Source: JAAFHN01 sp031421855 | GTDB lineage: Bacteria; Pseudomonadota; Gammaproteobacteria; Burkholderiales; Burkholderiaceae_C | NCBI GenBank assembly: GCA_031421855.1 | Contig: JANOPN010000100.1 | Coordinates: 1 to 39,945 of the forward strand | Direction of reading: 5' to 3' | DNA: 39,945 nt | Shown: positions 32,145 through 38,685 of the stretch, one piece after another | Layout: every line of letters starts with the position of its first letter | Numbering within the stretch: the stretch's first letter is position 1 | The notes under the pieces: model-generated | Databases searched by the model: none | Told to the model about the DNA's origin: nothing | What the model saw: only the letters and a program-made list of their open reading frames with translations | Position numbers and translations under genes: made by a program

Positions 32145-32587
32145 TCCAAGCGCTCGCGCGCCTGCGCGGCCAACGGATCTATGTCGACACCAACATCTTC
32201 ATCTATTTTTTGGAACGGCACGAGCGCTATTTCGATGCGGTCGTTCCGTTCATTCAGCTGTTCAATGGTGGCAACGCGATTGCCTTTACCGGCGACTGCG
32301 TTGTCGCTGAAACGCTATATCGACCCTACAAATTAGGCGACGCGCTGCGTGTCAGCGAATTCAAAGCGTTCTTTGGCGACGAAGAATTCATCACCGTCCT
32401 GCCACACAGCACTCGGGTTTTCGAGCTTGCAGCCGAGCTTGCACCAACGCGCTCAATGAAGTTGATCGACGCATTGCACTACGCCACCGCTGCACTCGCA
32501 GGTTGCACATTCATCCTCACCAACGACCGTGGATTCACCTCCACCAAGGCGATTGAGGTGTTGCGAATAGACGAGTTGCTGGATTAA
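32132..32587 (+). CDS. PIN-domain ribonuclease toxin (VapC-like)
   Basis: A 151-residue PIN nuclease. The acidic metal-binding residues are in order: D19 in YVDTNIFIYFLE, Glu in CVVAETLYRP, Asp in MKLIDALHYATA, and Asp in FILTNDRGF. All four are present, so the toxin looks active. VapC toxins usually cut tRNA or rRNA; the target here is unknown. ATG 32132 lies inside the antitoxin gene. The AbrB/PIN pairing is a standard type II toxin-antitoxin module. Copy I of the interspersed repeat lies 100 bases downstream. Confidence 0.92.
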   Translation: MDKIVQALARLRGQRIYVDTNIFIYFLERHERYFDAVVPFIQLFNGGNAIAFTGDCVVAETLYRPYKLGDALRVSEFKAFFGDEEFITVLPHSTRVFELAAELAPTRSMKLIDALHYATAALAGCTFILTNDRGFTSTKAIEVLRIDELLD

Positions 32588-32686
32588 CCGACGCTCAAAT
32601 CTGCATCGACCACCAGTCATCTGCCTCGGCGCCAAGCTGCGCGACGCGATGCCGACCAATGGGCTGATCTGTCGACTATTCACATA

Positions 32687-32728
32687 TTGATAGCAACAAC
32701 ATCAATGAATCCGGCGACCAAGGGCCGA
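32687..32728 (+). repeat. Interspersed 40-bp repeat, copy I
   Basis: ATTGATAGCAACAACATCAA then TGAATCCGGCGACCAAGGGC matches the consensus closely. It lies 100 bases past the PIN toxin stop in the same orientation. Confidence 0.88.
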
Positions 32729-32735
32729 TTTGCCA

Positions 32736-32880
32736 TCAAATTTTGCCGCTGTGCATGATTTTGGGCTGCTGCATGCCCTGACGCTTCCACGCGGCAAGGG
32801 TGCCGTGATGGTTGTTGATCCGTTTGATCGTGCGCTCAATGGCTAAGGCCACTGCCTGCGCGACACCAAATCGCCTTGGC
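32736..32880 (-). other. Unrecognised short coding-like frame, possible gene remnant
   Basis: On the minus strand an open frame overlaps the 3' end of the DUF2130 gene in another frame. It encodes AVALAIERTIKRINNHHGTL and AAWKRQGMQQPKIMHSGKI, then stops beside repeat copy I. Composition looks protein-like, but no start or family is evident. It could be the stump of a deleted gene. Confidence 0.2.
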
Positions 32881-34290
32881 TCACTGAGGGTCTGAAGGCC
32901 CAGAACGCTTAAGCTCCGCAAACTTGGCTGCCATCGTTGGGTTTCCCTTTGTCAGCTTCTTGATCGTCACGTCTTGCGCCTTGTCGTTTGCAAGGCGCAG
33001 GTTGCGATCCGTGCCGATCAAAGCGTCCTTGGTCTTTTGCAAGTGGTCGATTGATTTGTCGATCTCGTCAATCGCCTTTTTGAAGCTATTCGACGCGAGA
33101 TCGTAATTGCGCGCGAAAGCGGTCTTAAATGTCTCTAAGTTGCTCTCAAAACTCGTGATGTCGATGTTCTGAGCCTTCACCAGCGCCAGCTCGGACTTGT
33201 ATTTGAGCGAGTTCATCGCTGCATTGCGCAGCAGCGTGATGATCGGAATAAAAAACTGCGGGCGAACGATGTACATCTTTGGGTGGCGGTGGAACACATC
33301 CACGATCCCGGTGTTGTACAGCTCGCTGTCTGGCTCCAACAGAGACACCAGCACGGCATATTCGCACTGCTTCTCCGTGCGATCCTTGTCAAGCTCCTTC
33401 AAGAAGTCCTCGTTCTTGTTCTTCGTAGAAGTGCGGTCGTTCTCATTTTTCATCTCAAACATGACCGACACAAACTCGGTGCCCGACTCATCCAAGTCGC
33501 GAAAAATGTAGTCGCCCTTGCTGCCGGTGCGCGCGTCGTTGTCTTTCTCAAAATACGCCCGTGGAAACGCTGTGGCCCGAATGCGGTTGAACTCGGTTTC
33601 GCAGTGCTGCTCAAGCGTTTCGCCCACCATCTTGGTGGACAAGCGGGCCTTCATGTCACGCAGGCGCTCAATCGCATCGTCGCGGTCTTTGATCTGCGTC
33701 TCAAACTTGTCTTTGAGCGACTTCTCTGCCAGTTGTTTCTCAAGCTCAGCCCGCGCCAAGCCGTTTTTTAGCTCGTCACGCTCCCGCTCGACCACACCAA
33801 CCGCCTCGGTGACCGCGAGCCTTTGCATCACCCCGGTGGCGTCTAGCTTGGCTTTCAGGCTCTGAATCTCCGCGTCCTTGGTCGCTGCGGCGATCTGCAA
33901 ACCACTCGCTAGCTTGGCATCTGCCAGCTCTGATGCTGCGCGCTTGTCGCGCTTCGCCTGCTCAAGTTCGTTCGCGAGCGCGTCGCGCTCTTTTTGCACA
34001 GCATTCACGGCCTCGGTCACGGCCAGCTTGCGTGCGACATCACCGGCGTCGAGCCTGGCCTTAAGTGCCTGAATTTCAGAATCTTTGCCCGTCGCCGCCT
34101 TTTGCATGTCGCTGGCGACCTTGGCCTGCGCAAGCTCCACCGCACTCCGCTTGTCTTGCTCGGCCAACTCAAGTCGCTCATGCAACTGCTGCTCAAACGC
34201 GCCGTCGCGCACTTGCTTCAGGATATCGGCGTACCCCGCCTCGTCGATTTTGAATGCTTTGCTGCAGTGGGGGCAGATGATTTCGTGCAT
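32881..34290 (-). CDS. DUF2130 protein with coiled coil and nuclease-like core
   Basis: A 469-residue protein starting after an AGGAAG site. N-terminal MHEIICPHCSKAFKID holds a CxxC half zinc-ribbon. Residues about 46-220 are a charged coiled coil made of a 69-residue tandem duplication (46-114 and 115-183; compare EIQALKARLD with EIQSLKAKLD and KLAVTEAV with RLAVTEAV). The C-terminal DUF2130 domain has D260 in SKGDYIF and E279-M-K281 in VMFEMKNEND, the spacing of a PD-(D/E)XK nuclease site. It then has YAVLVSLLEPDSELYNTGIVDVF and VRPQFFIPIITLLRNAA. Function unknown; nuclease activity is inferred. It lies in a toxin-antitoxin/defence cluster, and a broken partial copy is at 36911-37168. Confidence 0.85.
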   Translation of the reverse strand: MHEIICPHCSKAFKIDEAGYADILKQVRDGAFEQQLHERLELAEQDKRSAVELAQAKVASDMQKAATGKDSEIQALKARLDAGDVARKLAVTEAVNAVQKERDALANELEQAKRDKRAASELADAKLASGLQIAAATKDAEIQSLKAKLDATGVMQRLAVTEAVGVVERERDELKNGLARAELEKQLAEKSLKDKFETQIKDRDDAIERLRDMKARLSTKMVGETLEQHCETEFNRIRATAFPRAYFEKDNDARTGSKGDYIFRDLDESGTEFVSVMFEMKNENDRTSTKNKNEDFLKELDKDRTEKQCEYAVLVSLLEPDSELYNTGIVDVFHRHPKMYIVRPQFFIPIITLLRNAAMNSLKYKSELALVKAQNIDITSFESNLETFKTAFARNYDLASNSFKKAIDEIDKSIDHLQKTKDALIGTDRNLRLANDKAQDVTIKKLTKGNPTMAAKFAELKRSGPSDPQ

Positions 34291-34312
34291 GGTGGAGCTT
34301 CCTGTTTTCGAT

Positions 34313-34326
34313 AGGACTTACGCAAA
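34313..34326 (+). repeat. Single end of the 102-bp MITE
   Basis: AGGACTTACGCAAA is identical to the terminal repeat of the MITE at 36809. No partner end is found nearby, so this is a solo or decayed copy, 23 bases upstream of the DUF2130 start. Confidence 0.65.
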
Positions 34327-34405
34327 CTCAGGCCCAGTGCGGGCTGTGCATTGTGTGCCAAATCGGCCTATCGCCAACGTGGAATTAGCGCAAGCAGTAC
34401 CGTAT

Positions 34406-35275
34406 TTACAGCGGTAAGTTTATTGACGCTGCCTGCGCAAGCGCTGCCTGCAGCGGAGCGCGCAACTTCGTCACGACGCTGCTCAGTGGCACTGCAGGCA
34501 GTGCATTCTTTTTCAGGAGCGCCCCCCACAAGGCCTGCCGGGATTGATCGTTGGCAAACTCGTCACTCAAACCAATCGGCAGCTTTGGTGGCAACGCGGC
34601 ACCACGGCGGGTGAATGTTGCCGCAATGGCGGCTGCCAAGGTGGTCGGGTCTAGCGCCTCGCGCTCCAGCACCACCGACAGATCCAGATAGTCCTTCAAC
34701 CTGCTGTTGGTCATGCCCAGCAACACCATGGCGTGCAGCTTTTCTGCGACAACCGTATAGACCGGGTAGGTACGTAAGCGCGGCGGCGCAAAGTCGGCAA
34801 GCAACACCGGATAAACCGCATCCACCGGCCCCGGTGTGACGGCATCGCCAAACCCCACATCAATTTGCGTCTTGCAGCGGGCGCGTGCCAACTCGGCCGA
34901 CACGATCACCCGCGCACCGGCATAGCCGGCGTTTTTACGAATCTCTTCCACACGCACGCTCGTCGCGTCGAAAGCAATGCCGTCTTGCGCCACCACGCTC
35001 ACGATTTCGCGGAATGCTTGCGCTATTGCACCCAGATCGCTGGCGCCAAAGCCCAGCAGATCCACATCCCGCGTAGCCCGGTGCGGCATGGCGTACCAAA
35101 GGTTAAACAGCATCGCGCCTTTGAGTACAAAGTGGTCAGCGTGCGCCGACTGACCCAGCCGGTACAAAAAGCGCTCAAGCGCGTAGCGCACCAGTACCGA
35201 GTTGAAATCAGTCCGCTCAGCCTTGGCCACATTGAGCAAACGTGCCCGAACGGAAGCGGCGAGATCGTGCGCCAT
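34406..35275 (-). CDS. AbiEii-type nucleotidyltransferase toxin
   Basis: A 289-residue toxin of the type IV AbiE abortive-infection system. Related enzymes transfer nucleotides, for example onto tRNA 3' ends, and arrest growth. Visible features are FVLKGAMLFNLWYAMPHRATRDVDLLG with the nucleotidyltransferase Asp pair (DVD), a further Asp in TQIDVGFGD, VVAEKLHAMVLLG and RLKDYLDLSVV, all typical of AbiEii. The start follows the AbiEi stop directly (TGA then ATG), so the two are coupled. No frame damage is seen. The final residues SINLPL lie just before a stop near 34406. Confidence 0.92.
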   Translation of the reverse strand: MAHDLAASVRARLLNVAKAERTDFNSVLVRYALERFLYRLGQSAHADHFVLKGAMLFNLWYAMPHRATRDVDLLGFGASDLGAIAQAFREIVSVVAQDGIAFDATSVRVEEIRKNAGYAGARVIVSAELARARCKTQIDVGFGDAVTPGPVDAVYPVLLADFAPPRLRTYPVYTVVAEKLHAMVLLGMTNSRLKDYLDLSVVLEREALDPTTLAAAIAATFTRRGAALPPKLPIGLSDEFANDQSRQALWGALLKKNALPAVPLSSVVTKLRAPLQAALAQAASINLPL

Positions 35276-35890
35276 TCAGCCCCCGTGCCCCAAGGCTTCA
35301 AGATATGGCCGCATCACATTGGCCACCCGGCAAATCTTGGCGAAGCGCCACAGCTCATCCGCTGTGGCCTTCTTCCGGGCCAAGGTGTCTTTGAGTGCCT
35401 CAATGGCAACGTCAAGCCCAATTTTATTGCGGTATTTGAAGCAATCGGCCACCGTTTTGGCCACGCCGTACACCCTCAGCGCCACCTGATCGACCTGCAC
35501 CACCTCAACGCCTGCGGCATGCGCCTCACCCGAAAACTGCACCATCTTGACCGGCGGGTAATCCATCTTGGGCGCGTGGCTGCCCTGCGGCATGGCGATC
35601 CACACCTGTCGGGGCAACTGCGTGGTGAGCTCGTGTATCTGCAAAGCCGTCAGCAAACAAAACACCGCCTGCGGCACCTTCACGGCAATGGTGGCAAGGC
35701 TCTCATGCTCAGAGCCTTGGCGCTCAAGCAGCCGATACACGCCGCGCCCCACCCGCTCCAACTGGCCGCTGGCGGTGAGCCTTGAGAGCACCACGCGGGC
35801 AATACCCAGCTCTTGCAAATGGCGCGCGCGCAGCAGGCCGCACTGGGCGGCCAGGGCGAGAACGCGTTGCATGTGGGTGTCGGTCGGCAT
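35276..35890 (-). CDS. AbiEi-type antitoxin/transcriptional repressor
   Basis: A 204-residue antitoxin of the AbiE system. An N-terminal winged helix-turn-helix (HMQRVLALAAQCGLLRARHLQELGIARVVLSRLTASGQLERVGRGVYRL) is followed by the C-terminal AbiEi antitoxin domain (VWIAMPQGSHAPKMDYPPVKMV, VYGVAKTVADCFKYRNKIGLDVAIEAL). The family represses its own promoter cooperatively at inverted repeats and neutralises the toxin. ATG 35890 is chosen; M7 (35872) is possible. It is the first gene of the two-gene operon. Confidence 0.92.
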   Translation of the reverse strand: MPTDTHMQRVLALAAQCGLLRARHLQELGIARVVLSRLTASGQLERVGRGVYRLLERQGSEHESLATIAVKVPQAVFCLLTALQIHELTTQLPRQVWIAMPQGSHAPKMDYPPVKMVQFSGEAHAAGVEVVQVDQVALRVYGVAKTVADCFKYRNKIGLDVAIEALKDTLARKKATADELWRFAKICRVANVMRPYLEALGHGG

Positions 35891-35904
35891 AGAGCCAATA
35901 GTAT

Positions 35905-35950
35905 GTTCCGTTTATGCGTTAGTTTCAAGTGAATAGCGCGTTTTCGGAAC
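35905..35950. promoter_or_regulatory. Inverted repeat upstream of abiE operon, candidate operator
   Basis: GTTCCG (35905-35910) and CGGAAC (35945-35950) form 6-bp arms around 34 AT-rich bases, directly upstream of the AbiEi start. The AbiEi family autoregulates at paired repeats, so this is a plausible but weak candidate. Confidence 0.3.
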
Positions 35951-36041
35951 GAATCGCTGCCAGCGAAGGCGGCTGATCAGCCTGAACTACCCGCCCAGTC
36001 ACTTGCTGAAAACCCAAATCAAGCAGGGCTGTTTTAACTGT

Positions 36042-36149
36042 CATAGGACTGACGCAAAATTGTTCCAGCAAGGCGCAGTGACGACGACAGTTCGAACAGC
36101 ACGGCGAGGAGCTGCAACGCGGCTGGGGCGGTTTTGCGTCAGTCCTATG
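36042..36149. mobile_element. 102-bp MITE, copy 1
   Basis: Perfect 18-bp inverted ends CATAGGACTGACGCAAAA (36042-36059) and TTTTGCGTCAGTCCTATG (36132-36149). The two strands continue pairing inward through CCAGC/GCTGG. It is about 90% identical to copy 2 over the 102-bp core (36045-36146). No coding capacity. Its right end touches the stop codon of the ParE-like pseudogene. Confidence 0.85.
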
Positions 36150-36457
36150 TCAGACGGGCCAAGAATCAGAACTCCGATCCACCCAGTAATCTGGCGCACG
36201 GTGCCGATGCGACACGGCCACGACGAGAACCAAGTCGCCCCGCACGGCATAGCGAATTGTGTAGGGAAACTGCTTGAGCACACATCGCCGAATGTCACCC
36301 ATTTCCAGCGCGTACATCAGGGGCATGTGGGTCATGCGCTGTGTGGCGGTGCGCACCTCTTGCGAAAACGAGCGGCCCAGCTCGGGCGAATCGACCGATA
36401 CCAGGCGCGGGCCTCATCAAATTCGAGCTTGGCAAGCTCGGTAAATCGAACCTGCAT
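36150..36457 (-). pseudogene. ParE/RelE-family toxin gene, frameshifted
   Basis: Starting at ATG 36457, which overlaps the antitoxin stop by one base, the frame reads MQVRFTELAKLEFDEARAWY and RSIRP, then runs out of register and stops early. Moving one base at about 36384-36387 restores ELGRSFSQEVRTATQRM and then RRCVLKQFPYTIRYAVRGDL and VLVVAVSHRHRAPDYW, the classical ParE C-terminal core, ending at 36150. A single missing base within the CCGAG stretch explains this. The toxin is therefore probably inactive, unless the base is a sequencing error. The stop abuts MITE copy 1. Confidence 0.85.
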
Positions 36458-36663
36458 CAGTCTTGGCCAAAAACTTCCTCGGGGGAATATGTTTTGCCTC
36501 GCCCTGCGTCAAAACTGGCCAGTCGCCGCACGGCCTCCTCACCCCAGATGCGGTCAATTTCAGGGTCTGGCTTGTCAAGGCTTTGCATGAGCTGGTCAAC
36601 GATCTCAAACCGCGCTGTGGCAGGCAGGCGCAGGGCCTCTTGAATAATTTCATTGATTTGCAT
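36457..36663 (-). CDS. Addiction-module antitoxin (CHP02574-type) paired with ParE-like toxin
   Basis: A 68-residue acidic helical protein. MQINEIIQEALRLPATARFE then IVDQLMQSLDKPDPEIDRIW matches the small addiction-module component family (motif RxxIxxxLxxSL) that accompanies ParE toxins. The C-terminus SPEEVFGQD would bind the toxin. It overlaps the toxin start (TGATG). It is intact although the toxin is broken, a state expected once the toxin is lost. Confidence 0.85.
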   Translation of the reverse strand: MQINEIIQEALRLPATARFEIVDQLMQSLDKPDPEIDRIWGEEAVRRLASFDAGRGKTYSPEEVFGQD

Positions 36664-36808
36664 AGCGACCTCTCCATTGGGTAAGCACTGAATTTACACC
36701 GTCAGAGCACGGGGTGATGGTTTGCGTCGAAACGTGCTTGATTTAGATCCTGAATTGATAGCTGTTTACGCAACTTCCTTGTGGGCTAAACGCACTCTCC
36801 TCCTATTT

Positions 36809-36910
36809 AGGACTTACGCAAAATCGTCCCAGCAAGGCGCAGCGACGACGACAGTGCGAATAGCACGGCTAGGCGCTGCAACGCCGCTGGGGCGGTTTTG
36901 CGTAAGTCCT
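36809..36910. mobile_element. 102-bp MITE, copy 2
   Basis: Perfect 15-bp inverted ends AGGACTTACGCAAAA (36809-36823) and TTTTGCGTAAGTCCT (36896-36910). The interior CAAGGCGCAGCGACGACGAC and GGCGCTGCAACGCCGCTGGG parallels copy 1 with about ten substitutions and no indel. It abuts the break point of the DUF2130 pseudogene. Confidence 0.87.
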
Positions 36911-37168
36911 CTGTTGCTCGAGCACCAGCGGAATCACGCGTTGGGCTTGAATTTGGGAGTCCTTGCCCGCCGCTGCCTTTTGCAACTCGCCAGCCAGCTT
37001 GGCCCGGGCAAGGTCGACGGCATCGCGCTTATCTTGGTCGGCCAATTCAAGTCACTCAGGCAACTGCCGCTCGAAGGCGCTATCGCGCACTTGCTTCAAA
37101 ATATCTGCGTACCCCGCCTCGTCGATTTTGAATGCTTTGCTGCAGTGGGGGCAGATGATTTCGTGCAT
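36911..37168 (-). pseudogene. DUF2130 gene fragment (5' part) with in-frame stop
   Basis: From ATG 37168 the frame repeats the start of the intact gene at 34290: MHEIICPHCSKAFKIDEAGY then ADILKQVRDSAFERQLPE. It then has a TGA at 37054-37052 where the full gene has Arg, and continues LELADQDKRDAVDLARAKL to about residue 80. The remainder is lost exactly at the MITE copy 2 end. The leader (TCCTGTTTT) is also similar to that of the intact gene. It is a segmental duplication remnant. Confidence 0.85.
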
Positions 37169-37190
37169 GTCGGTGCGTCCTGTTTTTGTT

Positions 37191-37212
37191 AATGATCGTT
37201 TAGATGATCATT
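37191..37212. repeat. Short inverted repeat AATGATC/GATCATT
   Basis: AATGATC (37191-37197) and GATCATT (37206-37212) flank 8 bases, just upstream of the DUF2130 fragment. It could be an operator remnant. The surrounding 37169-37280 has no gene. Confidence 0.3.
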
Positions 37213-37280
37213 TCGTCAAATGAGTTCGCCTGGTAAATCGCGCCTGGCCCTTTGTTCAACAACGGTCGCCAGTCGAACCA

Positions 37281-37655
37281 CTAGACTGCCCGTTTGGTGA
37301 ATTCGGCGTTCCAAGCCCTCAGTAGTTCGATATCAGACTTCAATTCATCAGGCCCAGGCAGCTCAACGGGCGCCTCGTTAGACTGGCTGTGTTCGTAACA
37401 GGAGTACTTGGTCATCAGCTGTTCGATGAGCGCGCAGTCTGTCGGCGTGATCTTGGCGAGGTTCTGAATCTTGCCCAAGGTGTTGACCGCGCGCCGATGC
37501 CGCTGCACCACATCGGCAAGCAGGACAAACTCAACAATTCGTTCCAGCAGGATACGGAAGTCACTGCAAATCGACTTGCCCAGTGGGTAGTAGGCACCTG
37601 TGCCGTGTTCTTCAAGGGCTTTTCGTGCCTCCGTAACCCGTTCGTCTGCCAAGAC
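37281..37655 (-). pseudogene. C-terminal stump of an AAA_13-like ATPase gene, cut by IS21
   Basis: An open frame of about 123 residues enters from the IS21 boundary and has only a TTG at 37652 as a possible start, so the 5' part is missing. The sequence ALEEHGTGAYYPLGKSICSD then FRILLERIVEFVLLADVVQR is followed by LAKITPTDCALIEQLMTKYSCYEHSQ. It resembles, from memory, the conserved C-terminal end of large AAA_13-type ATP-binding proteins, a group that includes defence-associated ATPases such as RloC/PrrC relatives. No ATPase motif is left in the window. The IS insertion presumably destroyed or separated the gene. Confidence 0.5.
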
Positions 37656-37669
37656 TGTCCGCGCCGATT

Positions 37670-37706
37670 GAATATTGAGCCACCCTGCCGATCCAATATT
37701 GAGCCA
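37670..37706 (+). repeat. IS21 subterminal direct repeats
   Basis: GAATATTGAGCCA (37670-37682) and CAATATTGAGCCA (37694-37706) are the multiple terminal repeats typical of IS21-family ends, which bind the IstA transposase. Confidence 0.75.
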
Positions 37707-37791
37707 GGGCGGGTTGCTGGATTTTGAATCAGCAACTGTGGATAAGTGTACTCAATAGCTGGTTTTTACTTAGGTCTGTATGGTTTGGATT

Positions 37792-37848
37792 GCGAGCAGG
37801 GGCAATGCAGCGAAGGGCGTAGCCCGTAGCGTAATTGCCCCTGCTCGC
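37792..37848 (-). repeat. Perfect 15-bp inverted repeat after istB
   Basis: GCGAGCAGGGGCAAT (37792-37806) pairs with ATTGCCCCTGCTCGC (37834-37848). The 27-base loop contains a second small hairpin (GGGC/GCCC). It starts seven bases past the istB stop and lacks a T-run, so it may protect the mRNA 3' end or slow transcription rather than act as a standard terminator. Confidence 0.6.
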
Positions 37849-37854
37849 ACGCCC

Positions 37855-38685
37855 TCAGCACGGCCTGTCTGGCACCTCAGCGGCCGGTGCCGTCAAGCCG
37901 CCACTGCGGGCACTTTCGCGTGCCTTGATGCGTTTGCTGGCTGCCATGCTGCTGTGCCTGAATCGGTATGACTCATTGCCCGTCTCCACGATGTGGCAAT
38001 GGTGTGTGAGCCGATCCAGCAAGGCTGTGGTCATCTTGGCATCCCCAAACACGGCTGACCATTCTGAGAAGCTCAGGTTGGTGGTGATCACTACACTGGT
38101 GTGCTCGTACAGCTTGGAGAGCAGGTGAAACAGCAATGCACCGCCTGCTTGGCTAAATGGCAAGTACCCCAGCTCGTCCAGAATCACCAGATCTAGACGC
38201 GACAATGCCAGCGCAATGCGCCCAGCCTTGCCCTCACGCTTTTCTTTCTCCAGTTCATTGACCAAATCCACCGTGGAATAAAAACGCACGCGCTTGCCCT
38301 TGGCCGCAATGCCCGCCACCCCGATGGCGGTGGCCAAATGGGTCTTGCCTGTGCCTGGCCCACCGATAAGCACCACGTTTTGCGCCGCGTCAGTGAACTC
38401 CAGCGTGCTCAATTGCTTGACCAATTTCTGATCCAACTTGCAAGCTTCAAAGTCAAAGCCTGCCAAGTCACGGTGCAACGGGAATTTGGCTGCCTTCATC
38501 TGGTGGCGCACCGAAGACATGGCGCGTTGGGTGTGCTCGGCCTGCACCAAGTGTTCGATCAACCAACGCGAGGTCTGAACGCCCGCGTCGCTTGGCTCAC
38601 CCGCTTGGGTCGTCAATTCGACCCAGGCCCCTGCCATGCCGTGCAGGCGCAGCGCTTTGAGCTCCTTGGCAATGTCACACTGCAT
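37855..38685 (-). CDS. istB: IS21 helper ATPase IstB
   Basis: A 276-residue AAA+ ATPase that assembles on DNA and directs the IstA transposase to its target. Walker A is GGPGTGKTH, Walker B LVILDELGYLPF, sensor VVITTNLSFSEW, and the C-terminal LLDRLTHHCHIVETGNESYRF is the family hallmark. The N-terminal part LKALRLHGMAGAWVELT is the DNA/self-assembly region. Full length and intact. The start overlaps the istA stop by 11 bases, as usual in IS21 elements. Confidence 0.95.
   Translation of the reverse strand: MQCDIAKELKALRLHGMAGAWVELTTQAGEPSDAGVQTSRWLIEHLVQAEHTQRAMSSVRHQMKAAKFPLHRDLAGFDFEACKLDQKLVKQLSTLEFTDAAQNVVLIGGPGTGKTHLATAIGVAGIAAKGKRVRFYSTVDLVNELEKEKREGKAGRIALALSRLDLVILDELGYLPFSQAGGALLFHLLSKLYEHTSVVITTNLSFSEWSAVFGDAKMTTALLDRLTHHCHIVETGNESYRFRHSSMAASKRIKARESARSGGLTAPAAEVPDRPC

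Noticed and set aside
31643..32221. Minus-strand open frame of about 190 codons over the AbrB/PIN start
   Set aside because: Antisense to a convincing toxin-antitoxin pair with overlapping genes; the translation has no recognisable domain.
34330..34405. Possible second end of the solo MITE upstream of the DUF2130 gene
   Set aside because: No TTTTGCGTAAGTCCT-like sequence was found there; only the left end is present.
34865..35785. Plus-strand open frame of about 300 codons over the abiE genes
   Set aside because: Antisense to AbiEi/AbiEii, whose motifs are clear on the minus strand.
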